The notes under the pieces are model-generated. The model worked only from the letters and a program-made list of their open reading frames with translations, was not told where the DNA came from and ran no database searches. Positions 17,253 to 24,109 of a stretch of 64,000 nucleotides of DNA are shown here, in pieces. Made by a program: the position numbers and the translations under genes. Source of the DNA: Actinomadura xylanilytica (GTDB taxonomy: Bacteria > Actinomycetota > Actinomycetes > Streptosporangiales > Streptosporangiaceae); NCBI RefSeq assembly GCF_030283145.1, contig NZ_JASNWE010000003.1:372001-436000 (forward strand), written 5' to 3'. Within the stretch, counting starts at the first letter, position 1, and the number at the start of each line of letters is the position of its first letter.

Positions 17253-18758
17253 TTGAAGAGCGCCCCGCGCACCGCCGCCCTGCTGACCGGCGCGATGCTG
17301 GTGCTCGTGGGACCGATCGCCGGCTTCACGCTCTTGCGCGATCCCGCCGACCCCCGCATCTCGGTCGGCGCGGCGCCCGCCGCCACCCTGGTCCCCGGCG
17401 ACGTCCGCGACCGGACCGGCCGGATGATCGCGGGCGCCGTGTGGACCGGCCTGGTCGCCTACGACGCCGCGACCGGTGTCCCCGCCGACGCCGCGGCCGA
17501 GTCGGTCACCAGCCCGGACCGCCGCGTCTGGACGGTCCGGCTGCGGCCCGGCGGCCGGTTCCACGACGGCAGCCCCGTCACCGCGCGCTCCTTCACCGGT
17601 GCCTGGACGTCGGTGCTGAACGAGAACTGGCACGGCGCCCCGCTCCTCACCGACGTGGCCGGGATCAAGGGCGCCGCGCGCGCCGTCGGCCGCTCGGCCG
17701 GCGTCGCGGGCCTGAAGGTCGAGGACGACCGGACGTTCGAGGTGACGCTCGACCGGCCCCTGAACGGGTTCCGCGCACTGCTCGGCGACCCGGCGTTCCT
17801 GCCGATGCCCGAGAGCGTCCTGCGCTCGCGCGACTGGGCCTCGTACGGGCGGCTCCCGATCGGGAACGGCCCGTACCGGGTACGGTCCCACGACACGTCC
17901 GGGACCGTGCTCCGGCGTCCCGCCGGAGGCCGCGAGATCGTGGTCGAGGCGATTCCGGACGCCGCCCGCCAGTACGCGGCGGTCGAGGCGGGCGACCTCG
18001 ACCTCGCCACGCAGGTGCCGCCCGGACGGCACGCGTCGATGGACACCGACTTCCGGGGCCGCCATCTCGCGCTGCCGGGCCGCACGACGACCTATCTGGT
18101 CTTCCCCGAGCGGGCGGAGCACCTCTCGTCCCCGGCGCTGCGCCAGGCGATGTCCATGGCGATCGACCGGAGCGCCGTCACCGAGGGACCGCTGGGCCAC
18201 CAGGCGTCCCCCGCGAACGCGCTCGTCCCGCCCGGCGTCCTGCCCGGCCGGCGCGAGGGCCAGTGCCGTCTGTGCGTGCACGACTCCAAGGCCGCGACCG
18301 CCGCCCTCGCCGACGCGGGCGGGCCGACCGGCCCGGTCACGATCCGGTACGAAGCCGGCGACGCCGCAGGGGTGACGGCCGTCGCCGGCCAGCTGCGCAA
18401 GGAGCTCAAGCTGGACGTCCGGACCCGACCGGCCGAGCCTGCCGAGCTGCGCGGCGCCGACGGCCCGTTCGTCCTGCACACCACCGCCGCCTACCCGGCC
18501 CCGGTCGCCGCGCTGGCGCCCCTCCTCGAACTCGCCGACGGCTACGCGTCCGACCTGATCGACGAGGCCGAGCGCGCCGCCACCCCCGAGGAGGCCGTGA
18601 CCCCGGCCCGGCTCGCGGAGACCGCGCTGCTCCGCGACATGCCGGCGATGCCCCTGTGGTCGTCCCACGAGCACCTGGTTTGGTCAGAACGGCTGCGCGG
18701 CGTCAGCGCCGAGCCCTTCACCGGCCTGCACCTCGACCGCCTCGCACTCAAGGAGTAG
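17253..18758 (+). CDS. Orphan ABC transporter substrate-binding protein, family 5 (peptide/nickel type)
   Basis: 501 residues from TTG 17253, which has GGGAGG six bases upstream. The open frame extends far upstream to 16041 but is antisense to the LVIVD gene. The signal segment is MKSAPRTAALLTGAMLVLVG; no lipobox cysteine follows, unusual for a Gram-positive binding protein. Family features include WTVRLRPGGRFHDGSPVTA, IGNGPYRV and the RQAMSMAIDRSAV segment. The C-terminal part is short for the family. No permease or ATPase lies nearby, so it either feeds a transporter encoded elsewhere or acts as a sensor. The substrate is unknown. Confidence 0.82.
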   Translation: MKSAPRTAALLTGAMLVLVGPIAGFTLLRDPADPRISVGAAPAATLVPGDVRDRTGRMIAGAVWTGLVAYDAATGVPADAAAESVTSPDRRVWTVRLRPGGRFHDGSPVTARSFTGAWTSVLNENWHGAPLLTDVAGIKGAARAVGRSAGVAGLKVEDDRTFEVTLDRPLNGFRALLGDPAFLPMPESVLRSRDWASYGRLPIGNGPYRVRSHDTSGTVLRRPAGGREIVVEAIPDAARQYAAVEAGDLDLATQVPPGRHASMDTDFRGRHLALPGRTTTYLVFPERAEHLSSPALRQAMSMAIDRSAVTEGPLGHQASPANALVPPGVLPGRREGQCRLCVHDSKAATAALADAGGPTGPVTIRYEAGDAAGVTAVAGQLRKELKLDVRTRPAEPAELRGADGPFVLHTTAAYPAPVAALAPLLELADGYASDLIDEAERAATPEEAVTPARLAETALLRDMPAMPLWSSHEHLVWSERLRGVSAEPFTGLHLDRLALKE

Positions 18759-18800
18759 TCGGACGGCGTCACCGCCTCCCTCCGGCTAGCCTCACCGATC

Positions 18801-19358
18801 ATGACGACCGTGCTGATGATCTGTGGAAGCCTGCGTGCGGGATCGACGAACGAGGCGGTGCTGCGGACGGCGGCGGACCGGGCCCCCGACGGCGTGACGG
18901 CGACGCTGTTCGGCGGCATGCGCGAGCTTCCGCACTTCGACCCCGACGATGACCACGCCCCGCTGCACCCGGCCGTGACGGCCCTGCGCGCGGCGATCGA
19001 GGCCGCGGACGCGCTGCTGATCTGCACACCCGAGTACGCGGGCGCGCTGCCCGGCTCCTTCAAGAACCTGCTCGACTGGACGGTCGGCGGGGTCGAGACC
19101 CAGGACAAGCCCACCGCCTGGATCAACGTCGCCTCCCCCGCCGCCCCGAGCGGCGGCGCCGACGCGCACGACTCCCTCCGCAAGGTGCTCCGCTACACGG
19201 GCGCCGACCTGGTCGAAGCCGCCTGCGCGCGCATCCCGGTCACCCGTGACGACGTCGGCCCCGACGGCCTCGTCCAACCCCCCGCGACCCGCACCGCCAT
19301 CACCCGGGCGATCCAGGCCCTGGCCGCCCACAGCCGCGCCCCGGGGACAACTAGGTAG
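18801..19358 (+). CDS. NADPH-dependent FMN reductase family protein
   Basis: 185-residue flavodoxin-like reductase. GSLRAGSTN (9-17) binds the FMN phosphate, and PEYAGALPGSFKNLLDW (77-93) is the family signature. It likely reduces quinones, azo compounds or chromate with NAD(P)H through FMN. The ATG at 18801 lies eight bases after a TAGCCT -10 box (18787-18792), so the mRNA is probably leaderless. Its stop codon (19356-19358) lies inside the first operator of the downstream TetR gene. Confidence 0.92.
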   Translation: MTTVLMICGSLRAGSTNEAVLRTAADRAPDGVTATLFGGMRELPHFDPDDDHAPLHPAVTALRAAIEAADALLICTPEYAGALPGSFKNLLDWTVGGVETQDKPTAWINVASPAAPSGGADAHDSLRKVLRYTGADLVEAACARIPVTRDDVGPDGLVQPPATRTAITRAIQALAAHSRAPGTTR

Positions 19359-19368
19359 ACCGGTCTAT
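19355..19368. promoter_or_regulatory. LmrA/YxaF-type operator O1
   Basis: GTAGACCGGTCTAT contains the perfect 12-bp palindrome TAGACCGGTCTA (19356-19367). It matches the ATAGACC-R-K-TCTAT pattern bound by the Bacillus LmrA/YxaF branch of TetR repressors. It overlaps the end of the FMN reductase gene. Confidence 0.7.
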
Positions 19369-19377
19369 TGATCACTA

Positions 19378-19397
19378 TAGACCGATTGGTCTAGGGT
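19378..19397 (+). promoter_or_regulatory. Operator O2 overlapping the tetR -10 box
   Basis: TAGACC-N4-GGTCTA (19378-19393) repeats the O1 half-sites and overlaps a TAGGGT -10 (19392-19397) that ends six bases before the tetR ATG. A TTGATC at 19368-19373 could be the -35. Repressor bound here would block its own promoter. Confidence 0.65.
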
Positions 19398-19403
19398 GGC
19401 CGC

Positions 19404-20015
19404 ATGGCAGCATCCCAGGGAGAGACCCGAGACCGGGTCCTGCGAACCGCGTCCGAGCTGTTCCAACGGCAGGGCTACCACGGCACCGGGCTCAACCAGG
19501 TACTCGCCGAGAGCCATGCGCCGAAGGGCTCGCTGTACTTCCACTTCCCCGCCGGCAAGGAGCAGTTGGCCGCCGAGTCGGTGGCGCTCTCGGGCGCGGA
19601 GCTGGGCGAGGCCCTCATGGCCGCCGCCTCGACCGCCCCGGACGGCCGGACGGGAGTCGCCGCTCTCGGCGAGTACTTCGCCCAGTCCCTGCTGGAGTCC
19701 GACTTCAGCAAGGGCTGTCCCGTCGCGACCGTCGCCTTGGAGACCTCGGCGGCCAGCGATTCCCTCCGCACCGCCTGCGACCAGGCGTACGACGGCTGGC
19801 AGCGCGGCATCGCCACCGCCCTGCGCGGCTGGGGCGTACCCGACGACGCGTCGGACCCCCTGGCCGCCCTGGTGCTCTCGTCGCTTCAGGGCGTGGTCAT
19901 GCTCGCCCGCGTCCAGCGCGACGTCACCGTCATCCAAACGATCACCCGCCAACTCGGCGACCTCATCGAGCTGGCCACCGCACCGGCCACCGGCACCACC
20001 CCGGCTCCTCTGTAG
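19404..20015 (+). CDS. TetR/AcrR family repressor, LmrA/YxaF branch
   Basis: 203 residues. The N-terminal helix-turn-helix spans about 8-55, with QGYHGTGLNQVLAES and the recognition-helix region APKGSLYFHFPAGKEQL. GLNQVL and GSLYFHFP are typical of the YxaF/LmrA branch. The C-terminal ligand domain contains the conserved GCPVATVALE segment of this group. It probably represses itself, and perhaps the downstream MBL-fold gene, through O1 and O2. The start is leaderless, six bases after its -10. Confidence 0.9.
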   Translation: MAASQGETRDRVLRTASELFQRQGYHGTGLNQVLAESHAPKGSLYFHFPAGKEQLAAESVALSGAELGEALMAAASTAPDGRTGVAALGEYFAQSLLESDFSKGCPVATVALETSAASDSLRTACDQAYDGWQRGIATALRGWGVPDDASDPLAALVLSSLQGVVMLARVQRDVTVIQTITRQLGDLIELATAPATGTTPAPL

Positions 20016-20179
20016 GACATCCCCCGCCGGCCCCCGGGCCGCAGCCCCAGCCGCACGCCCCACCCCTGCCGTGGCCCACCCCTACCCAAACCGTCCGAGT
20101 CGACCGTCTGGGGTCCACTCGCATGCATTCGGCGTCTCGGCCTCTGTACCCGTCATAGAGATCAATCAAGGAGTATGCG

Positions 20180-20980
20180 TTGCGCGTCCATCACCTCAAC
20201 TGCGGATCGCTGGCGGAGATCGAGCCGGTCGACGGCGCGGACAGCCCGCTGAAGCCGACCCGGGCGGTCTGTCACTGCCTGCTGATCGAGACGGACTCGG
20301 CCGGCCTGGTACTGGTCGAGACCGGGATCGGGACGCCGGACATCGCCGATCCGGACGAGCGGCTCGGGGCGGACTGGATCGCCTTCGCCGCACCCGCCCT
20401 GGATCCCACCGAGACCGCGGTGCGGCAGGTCGCACGGCTCGGGTACTCGCCCGAGGACGTCCGGCACGTGGTACTCACCCATCTGCACAGCGACCATGCC
20501 GGTGGCCTGGGGGACTTCCCGGACGCCACGGTGCACGTGCACGCGGCCGAGCATGCCGCGGCGCTCTCCGACCCCGGGACGTACCGGTCCGCGCAACTGG
20601 CGCACGGTCCCCGCTGGGCTACGTACGAGGACGGGCGGGGCGACCCGTGGTTCGGCTTCGAGGGCGTACGGCCGCTGGACGGCCTGCCTCCGGAGATCCT
20701 CATGGTCCCGCTCGGCGGTCACACGCCAGGGCACGTCGCCGTCGCGGTGGACGACGGGGACCGCCCACTCCTCCACGCCGGCGACGCGTACTTCTACCAC
20801 GGTGAGGTGGACCGGCCCGACCCGTGCACCCATCCGCTGCTCGACCTCGTCCAGGTCGGCGCCGAGGTCGACCGCGCCCTGCGCCTGGACAACGTCGCGC
20901 GGCTCCGCGAACTGGCCCTCAAGAACGAGATCGAGATGTTCTGCGCTCACGACCCCTGGGAGTTCGACCGCTACCGGTGA
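20180..20980 (+). CDS. MBL-fold metallohydrolase (lactonase-like)
   Basis: 266 residues. The zinc-binding motif is HLHSDHAGG (101-109), with further ligands in GGHTPGHVAVAV, HAGDAYFY and a C-terminal CAHDPWEF. This arrangement fits the AHL-lactonase/glyoxalase-II-like branch. Translation starts at TTG 20180 with AAGGAG (20168-20173) upstream; the ATG at 20175 is out of frame. It lies 165 bases downstream of the LmrA-type repressor gene and may respond to the same ligand. Quorum quenching is possible but not shown by the sequence. Confidence 0.85.
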   Translation: MRVHHLNCGSLAEIEPVDGADSPLKPTRAVCHCLLIETDSAGLVLVETGIGTPDIADPDERLGADWIAFAAPALDPTETAVRQVARLGYSPEDVRHVVLTHLHSDHAGGLGDFPDATVHVHAAEHAAALSDPGTYRSAQLAHGPRWATYEDGRGDPWFGFEGVRPLDGLPPEILMVPLGGHTPGHVAVAVDDGDRPLLHAGDAYFYHGEVDRPDPCTHPLLDLVQVGAEVDRALRLDNVARLRELALKNEIEMFCAHDPWEFDRYR

Positions 20981-20987
20981 CGTCCGT

Positions 20988-23219
20988 TCAGGCCGGGACC
21001 GCCAGCCGGTGCCTGAGGGCGGTGTGGCGCCGCCCCGCGCCGGGGGTCCGGACGGCGGCGGCGAGGGCCCGGCGCGAGCCGACCAGCACGACCAGCTTCT
21101 TGGCGCGGGTGATCCCCGTGTAGAGCAGGTTGCGCCGCAGCATCATCCAGGATCCGGTGGTGAGCGGGATGACGACGGCCGGGTACTCGCTGCCCTGTGA
21201 CCGGTGGATGGTGATGGCGTACGCGTGGGCCAGCTCGTCCAGTTCGTCGAAGGCATAGTCGATGCTCTCCTCCTCGTCGGTCAGCACGGTGAGCGTCTGG
21301 TCGTCGGGCGACACGGCGGAGACGACCCCGACCGTGCCGTTGAAGACCCCCGCCTCGCCCTTGTCGTAGTTGTTGCGGAGCTGGGTGACCTTGTCGCCGA
21401 CCCGGAAGACCCGTCCGCCGTAGCGGCGTTCGGGCAGCGACTCCCGGTGCGGGGTGAGCGACTCCTGGAGGAGCGCGTTGAGGGCGCCCGCACCCGCCGG
21501 GCCGCGGTGCATGGGCGCGATGACCTGGACGTCGCGGCGGGCGTCGAGGCCGAATCTGCGGGGAATGCGGTTGGTGATGACGTCGACGGTGAGCGCGGCG
21601 GTGCCCTCGGGCTCGTCGCAGGGGAAGAGGAAGAAGTCCGGATAGCCGCTCGTCTGCGGGTGCTCCCCGGAATTCACCCGGTGCGCGTTGACGACGATGC
21701 CGGACTGCTGCGCCTGCCGGAAGATCCTGGTCAGGCGCACCCGCGGGACCGTCTCGGCGCCCAGGAGGTCGGCGAGGACCTCGCCGGCCCCGACGGACGG
21801 GAGCTGGTCGACGTCCCCGACGAGCAGCAGGTGGGCGCCGCGCGGAACGGCCTTCACCAGCTTGTTGGCGAGGATCAGGTCGACCATGGAGCTCTCGTCG
21901 ACGACGACCAGGTCGGCGTCGAGGGGGTTGTCCTGGTCGAACTTGGCGTCGCCGCCGGGCTGGAGCTGGAGCAGCCGGTGCACGGTGGCGGCCTCGTGCC
22001 CGGTCAGCTCGGCGAGCCGCTTGGCCGCGCGGCCGGTGGGCGCGACCAGGATGACCTTGGCCCTCCTGGCGTGCGCGAGCTCGACGACGGAGCGCACGGT
22101 GAAGCTCTTGCCGCATCCCGGGCCGCCGGTGAGCACCGCGACCTTGGCGGTGAGCGCGAGCCTCACCGCCTCCTCCTGCTCTGGGGCGAGCGCGGTGCCG
22201 GTGCGCCGCTCGAGCCAGCCGAGGGCCTGCGCCCAGTCGACGTCGGCGAAGGTCTTGAGCCGGTCGTGCCCGGCGTCGAGCAACTCGCGCAGCCCGCGCG
22301 CGAGGGACCGTTCGGCCCGGTGGAACGGCACCAGGTAGACGGCCGGGATGGTGGCGTCGCCGTCAGTGGGCCCGGGGATCGGCTCGCGGACGACGCCCTC
22401 GTCGGCCGCGAGACCGTCGAGGGCGGGGCCGATCAGCTCGCGCGGCACGCCGAGGATCTTCTCCGCGGCGGTGATCAGGTTGGGCTCCGGCAGGAAGCAG
22501 TGCCCGTCGTCGGCGGCCTCGGACAGCGTGTACTGCAATCCGGCCCTGATGCGTTCGGGACTGTCGTGCGGAATGCCGACCGCCTGGGCGATGGTGTCGG
22601 CCGTCTTGAACCCGATGCCCCACACGTCGGCGGCGAGCCGGTAGGGCTCCCGGCGGACGGTGGCGATCGAGGCGTCGCCGTACTGCTTGTAGATCCGCAC
22701 CGCGAGGGAGGTGGAGACGCCCACCCCCTGGAGGAAGAGCATCACCTCCTTGATCGCCTTCTGCTCCTCCCAGGCGTCGGCGATGCGCTGGGTGCGCTTG
22801 GGCCCGAGGCCCGGCACCTCGACCAGGCGACCGGGCTCCTCCTCGATGATCCGCAGGATGTCGGTGCCGAAGTGCACGACCATCCGGTCGGCCGTCACCG
22901 GCCCGATCCCCTTGATCATCCCGGAGCCGAGGTAGCGGCGGATCCCCTGCACCGTCGCGGGCAGCACGGTGGTGTAGGAGTCGACCTCGAACTGCCGTCC
23001 GAAGCGGGGATGGGACCGCCACCGGCCGGTGAGCCGCAGGCTCTCCCCCACCTGCGCGCCGAGCAGCGCCCCGACCACGGTGAGCAGGTCGGGGCCGGAG
23101 CGGTCGGTGGCGACCCGCGCGACCGTGTAGCCGGTGTCCTCATTGGCATAGGTGATGCGCTCGAGAACGGCCTCCAGCCGCACCGGCGGGGGCGGGGGCG
23201 GACCACTGCTGCTCGTCAC
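20988..23219 (-). CDS. RecD2/TraA-type ATP-dependent DNA helicase (SF1B)
   Basis: 743 residues, a 5'-3' helicase of the RecBC-independent RecD2 type. It has an N-terminal OB-like domain (15-90), tandem helix-hairpin-helix segments (KGIGPVTA and VPGLGPKRTQ, about 100-145), Walker A GGPGCGKS (365-372), motif II DESSMVD (441-447), motif III GDVDQLPSVGAG (468-479) and a C-terminal motif VI LLYTGITRAKK. The start is a GTG at 23219, seven bases after a predicted -10, so leaderless. The TGTCGTA-type promoter fits a role in repair or replication-fork stress. It converges on the MBL gene with only seven bases between stops. Confidence 0.93.
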   Translation of the reverse strand: MTSSSGPPPPPPVRLEAVLERITYANEDTGYTVARVATDRSGPDLLTVVGALLGAQVGESLRLTGRWRSHPRFGRQFEVDSYTTVLPATVQGIRRYLGSGMIKGIGPVTADRMVVHFGTDILRIIEEEPGRLVEVPGLGPKRTQRIADAWEEQKAIKEVMLFLQGVGVSTSLAVRIYKQYGDASIATVRREPYRLAADVWGIGFKTADTIAQAVGIPHDSPERIRAGLQYTLSEAADDGHCFLPEPNLITAAEKILGVPRELIGPALDGLAADEGVVREPIPGPTDGDATIPAVYLVPFHRAERSLARGLRELLDAGHDRLKTFADVDWAQALGWLERRTGTALAPEQEEAVRLALTAKVAVLTGGPGCGKSFTVRSVVELAHARRAKVILVAPTGRAAKRLAELTGHEAATVHRLLQLQPGGDAKFDQDNPLDADLVVVDESSMVDLILANKLVKAVPRGAHLLLVGDVDQLPSVGAGEVLADLLGAETVPRVRLTRIFRQAQQSGIVVNAHRVNSGEHPQTSGYPDFFLFPCDEPEGTAALTVDVITNRIPRRFGLDARRDVQVIAPMHRGPAGAGALNALLQESLTPHRESLPERRYGGRVFRVGDKVTQLRNNYDKGEAGVFNGTVGVVSAVSPDDQTLTVLTDEEESIDYAFDELDELAHAYAITIHRSQGSEYPAVVIPLTTGSWMMLRRNLLYTGITRAKKLVVLVGSRRALAAAVRTPGAGRRHTALRHRLAVPA

Positions 23220-23226
23220 ATTCCCG

Positions 23227-23249
23227 ATGATGGCGGATCAGTACGACAG
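23227..23249 (-). promoter_or_regulatory. PafBC/RecA-NDp-like promoter of recD2
   Basis: Minus strand CTGTCGTAC-N8-CATCAT: element 23241-23249, spacer 23233-23240, -10 23227-23232. The upstream element is identical to those at 2417-2425 and 5804-5812. The -10 keeps A2 and T6 of TANNNT but has C at position 1, so it is the weakest of the four. Confidence 0.55.
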
Positions 23250-23269
23250 CCACGACCCGAACCAAATTC

Positions 23270-23278
23270 TGTGGATAA
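23270..23278 (-). other. Perfect DnaA box (minus orientation)
   Basis: TGTGGATAA on the plus strand, the exact reverse complement of TTATCCACA. It lies 51 bases upstream of the recD2 start codon. Confidence 0.55.
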
Positions 23279-23358
23279 GGACACCCAGCGTTTCGACCTT
23301 GCCGGGGCCGTGAACGCCGCGCGGCACCAGGCCGCCGCCGCCCGGCTCCTACACCCGA

Positions 23359-23529
23359 TCAATCGCGGGTTTGCCGGAAGGCGCCGATGATGGTGAGCAC
23401 CAAAGCCAAGACAAGGAACACAGGGGCCGTCCCGGTGTCATTGCCCATCGCGAAGATGATGAGGGCGGTCACGAGGCAAACGGCGGCGGAACCGTACGCT
23501 CCGACGGCCTTCTTGGTGTTCTTGGACAT
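23359..23529 (-). CDS. Small two-helix membrane protein, hypothetical
   Basis: 56 residues. A basic N-terminus (MSKNTKK) precedes two hydrophobic helices, about 9-28 and 36-50, joined by a short polar MGNDTGT loop, with a charged FRQTRD tail. ATG 23529 is preceded by GAGGGAG. Size and layout suggest a small inner-membrane protein with both ends in the cytoplasm. The family is not recognised. It lies between two DnaA boxes, with a TGCGGAA inverted repeat about 57 bases upstream of its start. Confidence 0.75.
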   Translation of the reverse strand: MSKNTKKAVGAYGSAAVCLVTALIIFAMGNDTGTAPVFLVLALVLTIIGAFRQTRD

Positions 23530-23585
23530 TCACCATCACTCCCTCTGTTCCTTCCAGCTCAGTCATGGGTGAGATGCAAAGAGAG

Positions 23586-23601
23586 TGCGGAAAGTTCCGC
23601 A
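23586..23601. promoter_or_regulatory. Inverted repeat, possible operator
   Basis: TGCGGAA-AG-TTCCGCA, a 7-bp dyad with a 2-base centre, about 57 bases upstream of the small membrane protein ATG. It is too short-looped to be a terminator, and a protein-binding site is more likely. Confidence 0.4.
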
Positions 23602-23812
23602 TTGATCCTTTCAGCGGCTGATCAGGGAGAACGAGGGCGCAGCCATTCCCCATGCCGCGCACCGCCCGGTCAGCCTCCGGTCTGCGGCCGAGACACCCCC
23701 TCCCACACCGCATAATCAGCTCAAATCGGCTCACAGAACCCAGCCGAGTGTAGATGCGGTGCAAATGGTGTCATTCCGCTCACATATGGCCAGATCAGAT
23801 CCCCAACCCCGG

Positions 23813-23821
23813 TTATCCACA
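23813..23821 (+). other. Perfect DnaA box (plus orientation)
   Basis: TTATCCACA, the exact consensus 9-mer, 535 bases from the oppositely oriented copy at 23270-23278. Confidence 0.55.
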
Positions 23822-23895
23822 GTTTCGCGAGGGTCTTGGCGGCGCCGTGCCCACCGACCGAGGATGGTCACCGAACGCGAGAGAGGAGTTACACC

Positions 23896-24003
23896 ATGCA
23901 TGGAGCAGTGCCCGGCATCGGGCTCAGCACCCTCGTCCACGGCACGGTCTGGCTCGCCACGGGCACCTGGCGCGCCCTCCTGCGGCTGTGGGGCCGGCGA
24001 TGA
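23896..24003 (+). CDS. 35-residue peptide, hypothetical
   Basis: ATG 23896 follows a strong AGAGGAG eight bases upstream. The peptide is MHGAVPGIG..., with a hydrophobic/Trp-rich middle and a basic LLRLWGRR end. Its stop overlaps the ATG of the next frame (ATGA at 24000-24003), the usual sign of translational coupling. The downstream partner is truncated, so this may be the surviving first gene of a broken operon. No family is recognised. Confidence 0.4.
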   Translation: MHGAVPGIGLSTLVHGTVWLATGTWRALLRLWGRR

Positions 24004-24109
24004 CCGTCACGACGATCGACCCCGCCGGGGGCGGGCCCCCGGGCCACCGCACCGGGCCCACCCTCACCGCCGTCGTCCCCGCGCACAATCCGGCCGCCGG
24101 CGCGTGGGC
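24000..24109 (+). pseudogene. Glycosyltransferase family 2 N-terminal remnant
   Basis: From the ATG coupled to the 35-residue ORF, about 33 residues look coding. They end in LTAVVPAHNPAAG, closely resembling the VVPAHNEAAG start of GT-A fold family 2 glycosyltransferases. After about 24100 the frame runs antisense through the EF-G-domain gene and loses all similarity. Best explanation: a glycosyltransferase gene truncated by a deletion or insertion that brought in the convergent gene. The evidence is one short motif, so confidence is limited. Confidence 0.35.

Larger units (their letters stand above)
23530..23895. other. Intergenic region, relatively AT-rich
   Basis: About 366 bases without a supported gene between the small membrane protein (minus) and the 35-residue ORF (plus). 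It holds an inverted repeat at 23586-23601, a DnaA box at 23813-23821 and the AGAGGAG ribosome-binding site of the plus-strand ORF. The open frames crossing it lack coding character. Confidence 0.6.

Noticed and set aside
23222..23895. Possible replication origin because of two DnaA boxes.
   Set aside because: Only two boxes are seen and there is no dnaA, dnaN or gyrase gene nearby. Actinobacterial origins contain many boxes.
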